From the NCBI RefSeq assembly GCF_904846625.1, contig NZ_CAJHBL010000004.1, positions 1 to 64,000 of the forward strand: a DNA stretch of 64,000 nt, read 5' to 3'. Made by a program: the position numbers and the translations under genes. Position 1 is the first letter of the stretch, and every line of letters begins with the position of its first letter. A model generated the notes under the pieces. It was not told the DNA's origin. It saw only the letters and a program-made list of their open reading frames with translations, and made no database searches. The DNA comes from Psychrobacter sp. JCM 18900. GTDB taxonomy: Bacteria; Pseudomonadota; Gammaproteobacteria; Pseudomonadales; Moraxellaceae. Shown piece after piece: positions 20,347 through 33,135 of this stretch.

Positions 20347-22698
20347 ATGACAGTACGCAATAACAAGGTAATGATGATGAGCAACCGCATGTCTTCTGCT
20401 TTTGCCATTTCAGCACTGGCAGTCAGTATGGTGGCTGTGACTAATAGTGCTCATGCTGCACAGCGCATCGATAATGTCTCTGTAGTACAGACCGCACCTG
20501 CAGTGACGCAAATGCGTTTGGGGTTTACAGGATTGCCAGTATTGCCTGCAGCCTATCAGCTTGATGATCCTAGTCGCTTAGTTCTAGATTTCGAACAAGT
20601 ACAGAATGGGCTTGCTAGCCGTTTTAACGAATACAACATCGGTGCGATTAATGAAGTTACTACGCTAAGTAGTGACAGTACCACGCGCCTCATCGTTGGT
20701 TTAAAAGAATCGGGAAACTATACGACAGCGATTGAAGGCAATGATTTATTGCTAACCATCACTGATCCTAATCGTCCCGTCATTACTAGCGACCCGATTC
20801 AAGATGTACTTAATAACAATAATAGTATGACAACGACCGCGGTCGTTACGCCTATCGTTGAGAGTTCTACCGTACCAGTGGCACCTGTACGTACCACGAG
20901 CAAGGTTGTCGTGAAGAACGAAGTACCAGCTGATACGATGGTGGTCAGAGTCAATCCACTTTTGAACCCGCAGTTGGCTGCTTCACAAGTAAGTAAGCAG
21001 TATAGCTATGATGGGCTAAGCGCAGTCAATTTTTCAGCAGGTAACGATGGTGGCGGTAATGTCAGTATGGTACTTGCCAACGAAGCTATTCCAGTAGATG
21101 TGCAGCGTCAAGGCAATAAACTTGTCGTACGTTTGACTGGTAGTACGGTTCCGAGAAACTTACTACGCCGATTGGATATTAATAGTGGTCTTGTTGGTAG
21201 TATTGATACCAAAAACCAAGGACAGAATGGCGTCATTACCATTAACATGAATGACGATTATGAGTATCAAGCTTACCAATCAGGTAACCAGTTAAATATT
21301 GGTATTAAAAAGCCTGAGCTGTTACGTGAGCCGACGCTGGAAGAAAGAGTCTATAGTGGTGAACCGCTATCTATGGAGTTCCAAGATGTTGAGGTTCGTA
21401 GTGTCTTAGATATTTTGGCGCAGTTTACTGAGATGAATATCGTGGCAAGTGACTCTGTTGCTGGTAACATTACCTTGCGTTTGATTAACGTTCCTTGGGA
21501 TCAGGCCCTCGATATCATTCTTAAGAGCAAAAACTTAGGCAAGCGTGAAAACGGTAATGTGATTTTGGTCGCACCTTCTACTGAGCTCGCTGAGCAAGAA
21601 GCACGTGAACTAGAAGCGCAGCAAGCTGTTCAATCTTATGCACCTCTGCGTACTGAATACATTCGTTTAAGTTATGCAAAAGCACAAGATGTCTTAACGC
21701 TTATCTCGCAAGGTAGCGGCGCGACTGGTAATAGTAGTGGCCTAGCAAATAGCGATGATAATAATACGTTGTTATCCAACCGTGGTACGGTAACGGTTGA
21801 CGAACGTACCAATACTTTGATTATCAAAGACGTGGCTGATAGTATCGAAAATATCCATAAATTAATCAGCAAAATTGATATACCTGTTCGCCAAGTCATG
21901 ATTGAAGCACGTATCGTCAGTGCAACTGATAGCTTTAGTAAAGAGATTGGTGTTCGTTGGGGTATCTTGTCAAATGGTGCGGCCAACAATCGCAGCTTAT
22001 TGGTTGGCGGTAGCGATCAAACTTTATGGGATTTAAAAGATTTTGATGTAGAGACGACGACGGTAAATGGTCAAACCGTTTCTTATCCTTCTTATGACAT
22101 TAGTCGTCCTGATAACCTAAACGTTGATTTAGGCGTTTCTAACCCAGCGGGTAGTATCGCCTTTGGTTTGCTCAGTATGTCTGATGTAATGCTAGATCTT
22201 GAGCTATCGGCATTGCAAGCAGATAACCGTGGTGAAGTTATTTCTACACCAAAGATTTTGACCGCGGATAAGCAAACTGCAAAAGTCTCTTCTGGTACTC
22301 AGATTCCGTATCAAGAAGCATCAGCCAGTGGTGCGACGACAACCAGCTTTAAAGAGGCCGCATTAAGTTTAGAGGCTACACCAAATATCACGCCTGATGG
22401 TAAAATTGGTCTGCAATTGGTCATTACTAACGGCACGCCGACAATCATCAATAATCAGGTTGCTATCTCTGAAGACTCTATATCAACCAATGTTATTATT
22501 GAAGATGGTCAGACAGTCGTACTGGGCGGTGTTTTTAAAAATCGCACTAGTAATGGCGTAGATAAAGTACCTTTCTTAGGAGACTTGCCTTATATCGGTC
22601 GTGCATTCCGTCGTGATGTACGTAGTAATAGTAAGGAAGAGCTATTGATTTTCGTAACTCCGAAGCTTATTAATGATGGTACGAGCCGTCTGAACTAG
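20347..22698 (+). CDS. pilQ: Type IV pilus outer-membrane secretin PilQ
   Basis: PilQ forms the outer-membrane ring through which the pilus leaves the cell. The 783-residue precursor has a long signal peptide ending near AHAAQ. Two AMIN-type domains (about residues 40-135 and 220-330) should bind peptidoglycan. They are followed by an STN/N0 domain (about 340-420), an N1 domain, and the secretin core ending in GGVFKNRTSNGVDKVPFLGD and ELLIFVTPKLI. GAGGAA precedes the ATG at 20347; later in-frame Met codons are possible, but this one has the best site. Confidence 0.96.
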   Translation: MTVRNNKVMMMSNRMSSAFAISALAVSMVAVTNSAHAAQRIDNVSVVQTAPAVTQMRLGFTGLPVLPAAYQLDDPSRLVLDFEQVQNGLASRFNEYNIGAINEVTTLSSDSTTRLIVGLKESGNYTTAIEGNDLLLTITDPNRPVITSDPIQDVLNNNNSMTTTAVVTPIVESSTVPVAPVRTTSKVVVKNEVPADTMVVRVNPLLNPQLAASQVSKQYSYDGLSAVNFSAGNDGGGNVSMVLANEAIPVDVQRQGNKLVVRLTGSTVPRNLLRRLDINSGLVGSIDTKNQGQNGVITINMNDDYEYQAYQSGNQLNIGIKKPELLREPTLEERVYSGEPLSMEFQDVEVRSVLDILAQFTEMNIVASDSVAGNITLRLINVPWDQALDIILKSKNLGKRENGNVILVAPSTELAEQEARELEAQQAVQSYAPLRTEYIRLSYAKAQDVLTLISQGSGATGNSSGLANSDDNNTLLSNRGTVTVDERTNTLIIKDVADSIENIHKLISKIDIPVRQVMIEARIVSATDSFSKEIGVRWGILSNGAANNRSLLVGGSDQTLWDLKDFDVETTTVNGQTVSYPSYDISRPDNLNVDLGVSNPAGSIAFGLLSMSDVMLDLELSALQADNRGEVISTPKILTADKQTAKVSSGTQIPYQEASASGATTTSFKEAALSLEATPNITPDGKIGLQLVITNGTPTIINNQVAISEDSISTNVIIEDGQTVVLGGVFKNRTSNGVDKVPFLGDLPYIGRAFRRDVRSNSKEELLIFVTPKLINDGTSRLN

Positions 22699-22722
22699 TC
22701 ATAAAGCAGTTAGCTAATTGCT

Positions 22723-22754
22723 AAAAAAAGTAAGCCATAGTGCTTGCTTTTTTT
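22723..22754 (+). terminator. Terminator after pilQ
   Basis: AAAAAAAGTAAGC pairs with GCTTGCTTTTTTT with one wobble around a short loop. It ends the pilMNOPQ transcript before aroK. Confidence 0.85.
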
Positions 22755-22903
22755 ATGCGCGAGATTAGTGGTTTTAGCGTTGCAATACCTATGTATGTAC
22801 CGATGAATGGTGTGCTCTAAATTTTACTCACAATAATCACAGCTCATTACTAGCCAGAATAACAATGACGTTGTATCATACCTAATTTAGCTGAGTAAGT
22901 ATT

Positions 22904-23464
22904 ATGGGGCAGGAATTACCGTCGGTGTTTTTAGTGGGTCCGATGGGAGCAGGGAAGACGACAATCGGAAAACTGCTTGCCAAGCAGTTAGGTCGCACGT
23001 TTGTAGACAGCGACTGGTATATTGAATCGCAGACAGGTGCCGACATTGCTTGGATATTTGCCAAAGAAGGCGAAGCAGGTTTCCGTGAGCGTGAAACGCG
23101 TGCCATTGATGAATTGACCCAAAACTCTCAAATCGTATTGGCGACCGGTGGCGGTGCAGTCATGTGTGCTGAAAACCGAGAGTTCCTAAAACAGCGTGGC
23201 ATCGTCGTTTATCTTAATGCACCTGTCGAGGTGCAGCTGGCACGTACCTCTAAAGACAAGTCTCGACCATTATTACAGCAGCCTAATCCTAGAAAAATAT
23301 TGCAAGAGTTATACAGTGCGCGCGATCCACTCTATCGCCAAGTCGCCCATATTATTATGCCTACTGGTCACACGTACCCACGCCATATGGTCAATCAATT
23401 GATGCAGCAGCTAGAATCATTCGTCGATTGCACTACGGACTCATCGGCGCACCAAGAAGACTAG
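22904..23464 (+). CDS. aroK: Shikimate kinase
   Basis: Shikimate kinase phosphorylates shikimate with ATP in chorismate synthesis. The 186-residue protein has the Walker A loop GPMGAGKT at residues 12-19, the shikimate-binding Asp in DSDWYIE, the FRERE motif, and ATGGGAV before the second substrate-binding region. The LID arginine lies in SRPLLQ. The gene follows pilQ and precedes aroB by 75 bases, the usual pilQ-aroK-aroB order of Pseudomonas and relatives. Confidence 0.97.
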   Translation: MGQELPSVFLVGPMGAGKTTIGKLLAKQLGRTFVDSDWYIESQTGADIAWIFAKEGEAGFRERETRAIDELTQNSQIVLATGGGAVMCAENREFLKQRGIVVYLNAPVEVQLARTSKDKSRPLLQQPNPRKILQELYSARDPLYRQVAHIIMPTGHTYPRHMVNQLMQQLESFVDCTTDSSAHQED

Positions 23465-23539
23465 TAATAGACTGGCAACTACGATTGATATCCAGACTGA
23501 ATTACTTTTACCTCATCGAAAATGCTTTAGGAGTATCAC

Positions 23540-24646
23540 ATGGTAATGCCGTTTCATGATGGCCTAATAGTTCATACGCAAAGTCATGATTATCCTATTG
23601 TCATTACTGAACAATCTGCGACTGAACATAGTAGTATGGCGAAGCAAATCACGCCTTATATCAGTGGCCGTCAGGTTTTAATCGTCACTAATGATACTGT
23701 GGCACCTTTATACTTAAAAGCATTAGAAGATGAGCTAGCAGAGCAGTTTGTGGTAAAGGTGTGCGTACTGCCAGATGGCGAACAATACAAAAATCAGGCA
23801 AGTATTGATCAGATTTATGATGCGCTAATGACAGAACACTTCAATCGTGATGTGACACTTATTGCCCTTGGCGGTGGTGTAATCGGAGATATGACTGGCT
23901 TTGCTGCTGCCAGTTTTATGCGCGGTGTCAATTTTATTCAAATTCCAACGACGCTATTGTCACAAGTGGATTCTAGTGTTGGTGGTAAAACAGGTATCAA
24001 TCATCCGCAAGGTAAGAATATGATTGGTGCTTTTTGGCAGCCGCAAATGGTGGTTGCTGATATGAGTACGCTTAAGACACTACCTGCACGTGAGCTATCG
24101 GCTGGAGTAGCTGAGATTATTAAATATGCCCTTATCATGGATGAGGCCTTTTTAACGTGGCTTGAGGCAAACTTGCCTGCAATGATGGCGCTTGATTTGG
24201 CAGTACTTGGTGAAGCTGTAAAGCGCTGCTGTCAGTACAAAGCCGATGTAGTGGCACAAGACGAAAGAGAGTCAGGTGTGCGCGCGCTATTGAACTTTGG
24301 TCATACTTTTGGTCATGTGATTGAAACGCATGAAGGCTATGGCAACTGGTTACATGGCGAAGCAGTAGCGGCTGGCATGGTACAAGCAGCCGAGCTATCG
24401 CAAAAAATTGGCTGGCTAACGGATGATGAAGTTATACGTATTAAGCGTGTTTTAGAATTGGCAAACTTACCTATTACGCCACCAGCTATCGATGTAGACA
24501 CTGCTTTAGATTTAATGGGACACGATAAAAAAGTGAAACACGGACAAATCCGCCTAATTTTGTTAAAATCAATAGGCGATGCGGTAATGACTAATGAGTT
24601 TGACGGCGAACTATTGCATGAAGTTTTGTCGAAACATAGCGCGTAA
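23540..24646 (+). CDS. aroB: 3-dehydroquinate synthase
   Basis: AroB converts DAHP to 3-dehydroquinate, the second step of the shikimate pathway, using NAD and a divalent metal. The 368-residue protein shows the nucleotide loop GGGVIGDMTGFAAA, the catalytic segment VDSSVGGKTGINHPQGKN, and metal ligands in NFGHTFGHVIE and LHGEAVAAGM. The start at 23540 follows AGGAG at good spacing, and the alternative ATG two codons later is less well placed. It works in the same pathway as the upstream aroK. Confidence 0.97.
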   Translation: MVMPFHDGLIVHTQSHDYPIVITEQSATEHSSMAKQITPYISGRQVLIVTNDTVAPLYLKALEDELAEQFVVKVCVLPDGEQYKNQASIDQIYDALMTEHFNRDVTLIALGGGVIGDMTGFAAASFMRGVNFIQIPTTLLSQVDSSVGGKTGINHPQGKNMIGAFWQPQMVVADMSTLKTLPARELSAGVAEIIKYALIMDEAFLTWLEANLPAMMALDLAVLGEAVKRCCQYKADVVAQDERESGVRALLNFGHTFGHVIETHEGYGNWLHGEAVAAGMVQAAELSQKIGWLTDDEVIRIKRVLELANLPITPPAIDVDTALDLMGHDKKVKHGQIRLILLKSIGDAVMTNEFDGELLHEVLSKHSA

Positions 24647-24776
24647 CGTCTCAAGAACTTATCGTTTATATATTTATACTAAAATCTCGTACTTATAGCC
24701 GACTGGTTAGCTGTACCTCTGTTTAAATAAGCATCTATATCATGCTGTAAAACATGTGTTTACCAAGGACCGCCTC

Positions 24777-25865
24777 ATGGCAACATCAAAAACAAAAACG
24801 CGTACTGCTAGCCAATCATACAGTCGTCAAGCACTGATTTGGCTAATAGTGACCTTGCTCTTAGGGGTGGTCACAGCGTTAGTATGGATGTTTAGTCAAA
24901 CGCCAGCCATGGGTGCCAAAATTGAGAATGCACCAATATCAGCGCCAGAAATTTTGAATGAAGAGTTTGAGCAACCATTAAAAGTTGAATCGCTACATGA
25001 GTTAGATACGGATGTGCAACCGATTAACTTTGATGCAACGATTCGAGATTTGCGCGATTACCCTGATGAGTTCAAAGATAAGCGTTATCTGCTAGCTAAT
25101 AAAGGCAAGTGGACTGTTCAAGTAATGAATGTCGCTGAAAACGATGTGATTGTTAGTTACTTAGAAGGTCGTAAAGATCGCGATAAATTTGCTTATTTCC
25201 GTTATCTTGATGATGAAAAACAAGTCCGTTATATGCTGACTTATGGGATTATGAGTAGCCCGCAAGAAGCGGTAGGGGCTGCAAAGCTAATAGACTTTAA
25301 GTTACCTACAAACGTACGTGTACTGCCAGAAGAGATTAATCGGTATGTCAGTATCATTGATAATTATGAGCGTCCTGATCCAGTAAAAGATTTGAGTACG
25401 AAACGTACGCGTGCCGTCGATTTGAAACCTACTAAGCGCGAAGTGCCAGCTCGTTTGCAAGAAGAAGCAAATGACGCCGCTGCTCAAGCAGCCAGTGCTA
25501 ATAATAATCGAGGTAACCAAGAAAGCGCTAATAGTAGCAGTACTCAAGAGAGTATTCGTCAGTCGGTAGATACCTCTGCCACGCTGTCTGTTAGTGAAGA
25601 GCGTACGGTTGGTGGTGAGACGCAGACAATATCTGAAGCATCGCCAAAAAACGAAAACAACGCAAGTAAGCCCGCGCCAGAAAACAAAAAGTCTGCGGCA
25701 CCGGCGGAGAATTCTACTAGTAAGAAGCCACCAGTCGTGCCAACACCTAAGCCTCCTAGTAGCACAAACAACAATTCAAATGCTAATGGCAAAAGTGCTA
25801 ATGCTAACCCTCCCAAAAATAATAGCGATAGTATAAAAGCGCTAATAGAAGACAAGAGTAATTAG
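24777..25865 (+). CDS. SPOR-like inner-membrane protein (DamX/DedD position)
   Basis: The chosen ATG at 24777 follows AAGGA with seven bases between; an ATG 21 bases upstream in frame lacks such a site. The 362-residue protein has one membrane segment (ALIWLIVTLLLGVVTALVW) near residue 25-45. A domain follows with GKWTVQVMNVAENDVIVSY, YFRYLDDEKQVRYMLTYG and SSPQEAVGAAKLI, which resembles a SPOR peptidoglycan-binding fold. The last 130 residues are low-complexity Ser, Asn, Pro and Lys. Genes after aroKB often encode DamX-type division proteins, so a septal role is inferred. The SPOR placement before a disordered tail is the reverse of classic DamX. Confidence 0.7.
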   Translation: MATSKTKTRTASQSYSRQALIWLIVTLLLGVVTALVWMFSQTPAMGAKIENAPISAPEILNEEFEQPLKVESLHELDTDVQPINFDATIRDLRDYPDEFKDKRYLLANKGKWTVQVMNVAENDVIVSYLEGRKDRDKFAYFRYLDDEKQVRYMLTYGIMSSPQEAVGAAKLIDFKLPTNVRVLPEEINRYVSIIDNYERPDPVKDLSTKRTRAVDLKPTKREVPARLQEEANDAAAQAASANNNRGNQESANSSSTQESIRQSVDTSATLSVSEERTVGGETQTISEASPKNENNASKPAPENKKSAAPAENSTSKKPPVVPTPKPPSSTNNNSNANGKSANANPPKNNSDSIKALIEDKSN

Positions 25866-25882
25866 TTTTTGTCTGATTAATT

Positions 25883-25917
25883 AAACCCACTAGCTATCTG
25901 GTTAGTGGGTTTTTTTA
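25883..25917 (+). terminator. Terminator after the SPOR-like gene
   Basis: AAACCCACTA pairs with TAGTGGGTTT and seven T follow. It lies 18 bases beyond the stop. Confidence 0.9.
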
Positions 25918-26729
25918 GCACTATACAAAAAAGTTTTATCGTCATAATAAGCGGCAAACTACTATCGTTAAGTATTATCAAAGCCTTTTACTAACTGTCA
26001 TTTATATGGTTTGCATTAAAATTTTAATAGCAGTTTTATTTGTCTCATAACTAATAGTAATAAGTCCTCTTACAATTTATGGCTGATGAATCGATAGAAA
26101 AGACTAGATTTTTCGACAATCATTAACTAATATAACTGTGGGCGACGTTCTGTATAGTTATCGTAAAAAATGTCTATTTAACAACTATTTAGTGGTTTTT
26201 TCTTAGTTTTTAGAGTTCTTTACTAAATATTATTGTCTCAAGCGCGGCTACTTACTATCCATAATAAGGTTATCGTAAGTGACGCAACCTCTCTTATTGT
26301 CACTCTTTTTAGGATAAACAAAGTGCTTGAATACAGAGCGTCAGATATTCAAGATAAACAAGTGCACCGTTATTAAGTTATTGTATGCTTAGCGCTAAAT
26401 GCTAGACATGACAACATAACAAATGATGCTTAAATGAATGGCATTAGATATCACTGATTGAGTAACTGGCATTTAAGGGCGTAGATTCTCCCGTTGCCAA
26501 GGGCTGCTACTTACTATCTTTTGATACACGGACCACATGTCAAGACATCAGCTAATGACCAGGAGGGTCAAGGGTTTTACTTTCTCTTAGAGTATGATGT
26601 CTATCGAGCATTGCACTATTTGCCAATTCGAACACACGAATATCCACTATCAGCCCGTTCTGCTTACGGGTACCAACTTATACTCCGCATTGGAAATGTA
26701 AGTTGCCCGTCTACTTAAAAGGACAAGCT
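25918..26729 (+). other. Long AT-rich leader/spacer before gltB
   Basis: About 810 bases lack a convincing gene. One open frame begins at a TTG near 26494, but it has no ribosome site and a composition unlike its neighbours, so it is not called. The region must hold the gltBD promoter. The last 250 bases are less AT-rich and contain CCCGTtctgcttACGGG near 26657-26672, so an untranslated leader with structure is possible. No known riboswitch was recognised. Confidence 0.4.
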
Positions 26730-29700
26730 ATGTCAATGATTTCCTCACAAACACACCTGGCCACGCCAGATGATTTTTCTGATAATTGCGGTTTTGGCCT
26801 AATTGCCCATATTGAGGGTGAAGCGAGCCATGATTTGGTAAAAACTGCCATTCATAGTTTAAGTTGTATGACACATCGCGGTGGTGTTGCTGCTGACGGT
26901 AGAACTGGTGATGGTTGTGGCTTACTGTTGGCCACGCCTACCGATTTCTTTAAACAGATTGCTTACGAGCAGCAATTTGCCATTACGGACAACTTTGCTG
27001 TCGGTATGGTGTTCGTTAATTTAGATAGCGATAAAGCCAAGCATAGCCAACAAGTATTAAGCGATGAGATTGCAGCCCAAGGATTAGAAGTGGCTGGCTG
27101 GCGTGATGTACCACTGGACTTGAGTATTGTTGGTGAGATTGGTCGTGAGACATTGCCAGACTTTAAGCAAGTGTTCGTTAATGCGCCAGATGACTTGGCA
27201 GCTGATGATTTCAACCGTAAGCTGTTTGTTGCACGTAAAAAAGCAGAGCAGCGTTTGACGGATGATGAGCTATTCTACGTTTGTTCATTGAGTTGTCAGA
27301 CCATTATTTACAAAGGCTTGGTAATGCCTTCAGACTTACCAGCGTTTTTCTTGGATTTGCAAGATGAGCGTTTGGCATCACATATCGTAGTCTTCCATCA
27401 GCGTTTCTCAACCAATACCTTACCGCGCTGGCCACTGGCACAGCCATTTCGTTATCTTGCGCACAATGGTGAGTTAAATACCATTACAGGTAACCGCAAC
27501 TGGTCTAAAGCTCGTACGCCAAAGCTAAAATCAGACAAACTGCCTAACTTGAATGAGCTGACACCACTTGTAAATAGTACTGGTTCTGATTCATCTAGCC
27601 TAGATAACATGCTTGAAGTGCTTATGTCTGGTGGTATGAACCTGTTCCATGCGATGTCTATCTTGGTACCACCAGCGTGGCAGAATGTTGATAGCATGGA
27701 TATGGATCTGCGTGCGTTTTATGAGTTTTACTCACAGCATATGGAAGCGTGGGACGGTCCAGCAGGTCTAGTCATTCAAGATGGCCGCTATGCGGTCTGT
27801 ATGCTCGATAGAAACGGTCTGCGCCCGTCACGTTGGGTAACCACTAAGAACGGCTATATCACTGTTGCATCAGAAGTGGGCGTTTGGGATTATGAGCCAA
27901 AAGATGTACTGGCAAAAGGTCGCGTTGGACCTGGTCAAATGCTGGTCATTGATACGTTGACTGGTCAAATTCTAGATACGACCGCTATTGCAACTTTACT
28001 AAAAACGGCGCATCCATATCGTAAATGGTTGCGTGAAGAAGCAACGCGTGTTCGTGATGATGAACGTCTAGAAGAGACGTTGGCAACGCAAGCGTGCCGC
28101 GGTGATAAGCTAAAAGCGCTACAAAAGATGTATCACATCACCAATGAAGAGCGTACAGAAATCATTCGTCCTAATGCTGAAAATGGTCAAGAACCAGTCG
28201 GCTCAATGGGTGACGATACGCCAATGGCTGTATTGTCGCAGCAAATTCGCCATGTCGGTGACTTCTTCCGTCAGCAGTTTGCACAGGTGACCAATCCGCC
28301 AATCGATCCATTACGTGAATCAATCGTAATGTCGTTGCAGACCTGTTTAGGCGCTGAGACTAACGTATTTGCGCCATCTGCGAGAGATGCTCATCGTATT
28401 ATTTTGTCATCACCAGTATTGTCAGCTAGCAAGATGCAGCAGCTTGAAAATTTGGATGATCCAGCGTTTAAAATGGCTCGCATTGATCTGAATTATGACC
28501 GTACTCTAGAGCTATCTGATGCTATCGTCGCTATTTGTGAGCAAGTGGCAGATAACATTCGCTCAGGTAATACGTTGATTGTCTTATCTGATAAAGATAT
28601 CGATGCAGACAAAGTACCAGCCAACGCTATTATGGTTACTGGCGCTGTGCATCATTATCTAATCGCGCAAGGTATCCGTACCGACGCTAACTTAATCATT
28701 GAGACGGGTCTGGCACGTGATTCGCATCAAATAGCAGTATTGATTGGCTTTGGTGCAACTTGTGTATATCCATATCTGGCATATGATGTCATTGATGATT
28801 TGGTCGCTACTGGTGAGCTACTTGGTGACCCAATTCAAGCCCGTGTTAATTTCCGCAAAGGCTTAGACAAAGGCTTGCTAAAAATCTTATCAAAAATGGG
28901 TATCTCTACCATTGTTTCTTATCGCGGTGCACAGTTGTTTGAAGCGGTTGGCCTCTCAGAAGAAGTCGTCAATTTATGCTTTAAAGGCGTACAAAGTCGT
29001 ATCAAAGGCGCTACCTTTGCAGACCTTGCCGCTGATCAAGCACAATTGGCTGCCAATGCGTTTAAGCGCCGCGCTCCTCTAGATCAGGGTGGTCTGCTCA
29101 AGTTTGTTTTCAACAAAGAGTACCATGCTTTTAACCCTGATGTGATTAACAGCCTGCATACTGCGGTGCGTACAGGTGATTACGATAATTACCGTAATTA
29201 TGCTGATCTTGTTAATAGCCGTCCGGTCGCGACTTTACGTGATTTGTTGCAACTGAAAACCGATAGCAGTATCGATGTCAATGAAGTAGAAGATATCTCT
29301 GAAATCTTGACGCGTTTTGACTCAGCTGGTATGTCGCTAGGGGCGCTATCTCCTGAAGCGCATGAGTCGATTGCGATGGCTATGAATACCATCGGTGGTC
29401 GTTCAAACTCTGGTGAGGGCGGTGAAGATCCTGCGCGTTATGGCACATTGCGCAACTCAAAAATTAAGCAAGTTGCCTCTGGTCGTTTTGGGGTCACACC
29501 TGCCTACCTTCGTTCCGCTGAAGTCATGCAGATTAAAGTAGCCCAAGGTGCCAAGCCTGGTGAAGGTGGGCAGCTACCTGGTGGTAAAGTCAACGCGCTG
29601 ATTGCACGCTTACGTTATTCGGTGCCAGGTGTAACTTTGATTTCACCGCCGCCGCATCATGATATTTATTCTATCGAAGATTTGGCACAGCTGATTTTTG

Positions 29701-31193
29701 ATTTAAAACAAGTCAATCCAGATGCATTGGTATCGGTTAAATTGGTCTCACGTCCAGGTGTTGGTACGATCGCGACAGGCGTTGCAAAAGCCTACGCCGA
29801 TCTGATTACTATCTCGGGCTATGACGGTGGTACGGCAGCGTCTCCGCTATCGTCTATCCATCATGCAGGCTCACCATGGGAGCTCGGTTTGGCTGAGACT
29901 CATCAGTCTCTACGAGTGAATGGGTTACGTGATAAGGTGCGTGTCCAGACTGACGGTGGTCTAAAAACAGGGCTAGATGTAGTAAAAGCTGCTATCTTGG
30001 GTGCAGAGAGCTTTGGCTTTGGTACCACGCCGATGATTGCAGTTGGTTGTAAGTACCTACGTATCTGTCATTTAAACAACTGTCCGACAGGTGTTGCTAC
30101 TCAAAAAGCCAAGCTGCGTGATGAACATTTCATTGGCGAAGCAGAAATGTTGATTAACTTCTTTAAGTTTGTCGCAACCGAGACGCGTGAATGGTTGGCG
30201 GCGCTAGGTGTTCGTAGTATGGAAGAGCTGGTCGGTCGTACTGACTTGCTTGATATCTTAGAAGGTAATACGGACAAGCAGCGTCATCTTGATTTAACGC
30301 CATTGCTATTTAGTCACCCAGCCAGTGTGGGCAAAGCACAAACTTGTCAGGTTGAGCGTAATGAGCCGTTTGATAAAGGCTTGCTTGCTGAGCAGATGAT
30401 TAGCGATATGCTTGTGAACATTCGCAAAGGGGCGGGCGGCGACTATAGCTATTTCGTTGGTAACTGTGACCGCTCTATCGGTGCTCGTATTTCTGGTGAG
30501 ATTGCGCTAGTCTGGGGTAACCTTGGAATGAGCGATATGCCAATCAAACTTCGTTTAACTGGTACTGCAGGGCAAAGTTTGGGCGTGTGGAATGCTGGCG
30601 GTTTAAATATCGAGCTTGAAGGCGACGCCAATGACTATGTGGGTAAAGGTATGGCAGGCGGTGAGATTGTTATTTATCCGCCGAAAGACTCAAACTTTAT
30701 AGCACAAGAAACGGCCATCATCGGTAATACCTGTCTCTATGGTGCAACTGGCGGTAAGCTATATGCTGCCGGTACAGCAGGTGAGCGTTTTGGCGTCCGT
30801 AACTCTGGCGCACATGCAGTCATCGAAGGCACAGGCGACCATTGCTGTGAATATATGACGGGCGGTATCGTCACGATTCTTGGCCGTACTGGACTTAACT
30901 TCGGTGCTGGTATGACGGGTGGTTTTGCTTATGTACTCGATATGGAAGGCGACTTCTTTGACCGTTGCAACCATGAGCTAATCGATCTAAACCGTATTTC
31001 AAGCGAGCAGACAGAAGAGCATCGCATTCATTTGCAACAAGTGATTGAAGCTCATGTAGATAAAACAGGCAGTACATGGGGTCAGACAATTCTGAACGAC
31101 TTTGAGCACTATGTTCGTAAGTTCTATTTGGTTAAGCCAAAAGCGGCGAACATCGCAAGCCTTCTTAAAACTACCATGGCCGACCCACAATAG
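26730..31193 (+). CDS. gltB: Glutamate synthase (NADPH) large subunit
   Basis: GltB makes glutamate from glutamine and 2-oxoglutarate in the ammonia assimilation cycle. The ATG at 26730 follows AAAGGA and is preferred over a TTG nine codons upstream. The protein is then 1487 residues. A short propeptide precedes the catalytic Cys20 ([10 protein letters not shown]) of the type 2 glutaminase domain. The FMN-binding synthase domain spans about 830-1190 and contains the 3Fe-4S cysteines 1107, 1113 and 1118 ([12 protein letters not shown]). The C-terminal part is the GXGXG beta-helix. gltD follows after 231 bases. Confidence 0.97.
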   Translation: MSMISSQTHLATPDDFSDNCGFGLIAHIEGEASHDLVKTAIHSLSCMTHRGGVAADGRTGDGCGLLLATPTDFFKQIAYEQQFAITDNFAVGMVFVNLDSDKAKHSQQVLSDEIAAQGLEVAGWRDVPLDLSIVGEIGRETLPDFKQVFVNAPDDLAADDFNRKLFVARKKAEQRLTDDELFYVCSLSCQTIIYKGLVMPSDLPAFFLDLQDERLASHIVVFHQRFSTNTLPRWPLAQPFRYLAHNGELNTITGNRNWSKARTPKLKSDKLPNLNELTPLVNSTGSDSSSLDNMLEVLMSGGMNLFHAMSILVPPAWQNVDSMDMDLRAFYEFYSQHMEAWDGPAGLVIQDGRYAVCMLDRNGLRPSRWVTTKNGYITVASEVGVWDYEPKDVLAKGRVGPGQMLVIDTLTGQILDTTAIATLLKTAHPYRKWLREEATRVRDDERLEETLATQACRGDKLKALQKMYHITNEERTEIIRPNAENGQEPVGSMGDDTPMAVLSQQIRHVGDFFRQQFAQVTNPPIDPLRESIVMSLQTCLGAETNVFAPSARDAHRIILSSPVLSASKMQQLENLDDPAFKMARIDLNYDRTLELSDAIVAICEQVADNIRSGNTLIVLSDKDIDADKVPANAIMVTGAVHHYLIAQGIRTDANLIIETGLARDSHQIAVLIGFGATCVYPYLAYDVIDDLVATGELLGDPIQARVNFRKGLDKGLLKILSKMGISTIVSYRGAQLFEAVGLSEEVVNLCFKGVQSRIKGATFADLAADQAQLAANAFKRRAPLDQGGLLKFVFNKEYHAFNPDVINSLHTAVRTGDYDNYRNYADLVNSRPVATLRDLLQLKTDSSIDVNEVEDISEILTRFDSAGMSLGALSPEAHESIAMAMNTIGGRSNSGEGGEDPARYGTLRNSKIKQVASGRFGVTPAYLRSAEVMQIKVAQGAKPGEGGQLPGGKVNALIARLRYSVPGVTLISPPPHHDIYSIEDLAQLIFDLKQVNPDALVSVKLVSRPGVGTIATGVAKAYADLITISGYDGGTAASPLSSIHHAGSPWELGLAETHQSLRVNGLRDKVRVQTDGGLKTGLDVVKAAILGAESFGFGTTPMIAVGCKYLRICHLNNCPTGVATQKAKLRDEHFIGEAEMLINFFKFVATETREWLAALGVRSMEELVGRTDLLDILEGNTDKQRHLDLTPLLFSHPASVGKAQTCQVERNEPFDKGLLAEQMISDMLVNIRKGAGGDYSYFVGNCDRSIGARISGEIALVWGNLGMSDMPIKLRLTGTAGQSLGVWNAGGLNIELEGDANDYVGKGMAGGEIVIYPPKDSNFIAQETAIIGNTCLYGATGGKLYAAGTAGERFGVRNSGAHAVIEGTGDHCCEYMTGGIVTILGRTGLNFGAGMTGGFAYVLDMEGDFFDRCNHELIDLNRISSEQTEEHRIHLQQVIEAHVDKTGSTWGQTILNDFEHYVRKFYLVKPKAANIASLLKTTMADPQ

Positions 31194-31328
31194 CCGATAC
31201 ATGACTGTCTATCGTATCAATGGAGTGCATTGATGGATTGTATTGATGGATCGGCAGTCGCTTTAATCAGGTTAGCCAGCGTTCCGTTTTTAGAGACGTT
31301 TTAACTCACAGGTTTTCAGCAGGTACGT

Positions 31329-32846
<1,518 letters not shown>

Positions 32847-32971
32847 TACGCTAGCGCAATAGACTATTATTCATTAATACTGACGCAGATCTTGATAAGT
32901 AATTCGATGAGTCATTTGGTGAATAATCTTCAATAGCGTAGATTTCAATATAGTGTGCTAGGATATTTTTT

Positions 32972-33017
32972 ATAACGCCTTTTACCTGTGAATAATAGGT
33001 AAAAGGCGTTATTTTTT
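32972..33017 (+). terminator. Terminator after gltD
   Basis: AACGCCTTTTACCT pairs perfectly with AGGTAAAAGGCGTT across a 9-base loop, followed by ATTTTTT. It lies about 125 bases after the gltD stop and ends the gltBD unit. Confidence 0.92.
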
Positions 33018-33135
33018 GCCCGTCATTTTGCTGATAGAATATCAACTTATACTTACCGCTAGTTATTGAGATATTTTAATAATACTTTATTAAAATGTCT
33101 CACTTAAATATTCCACCCAAAAAGAGTAGCCTTGC

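Noticed and set aside
26494..26718. 74-codon frame with a TTG start before gltB
   Set aside because: No ribosome site before the TTG, composition unlike neighbouring proteins, and it runs into the gltB ribosome site.
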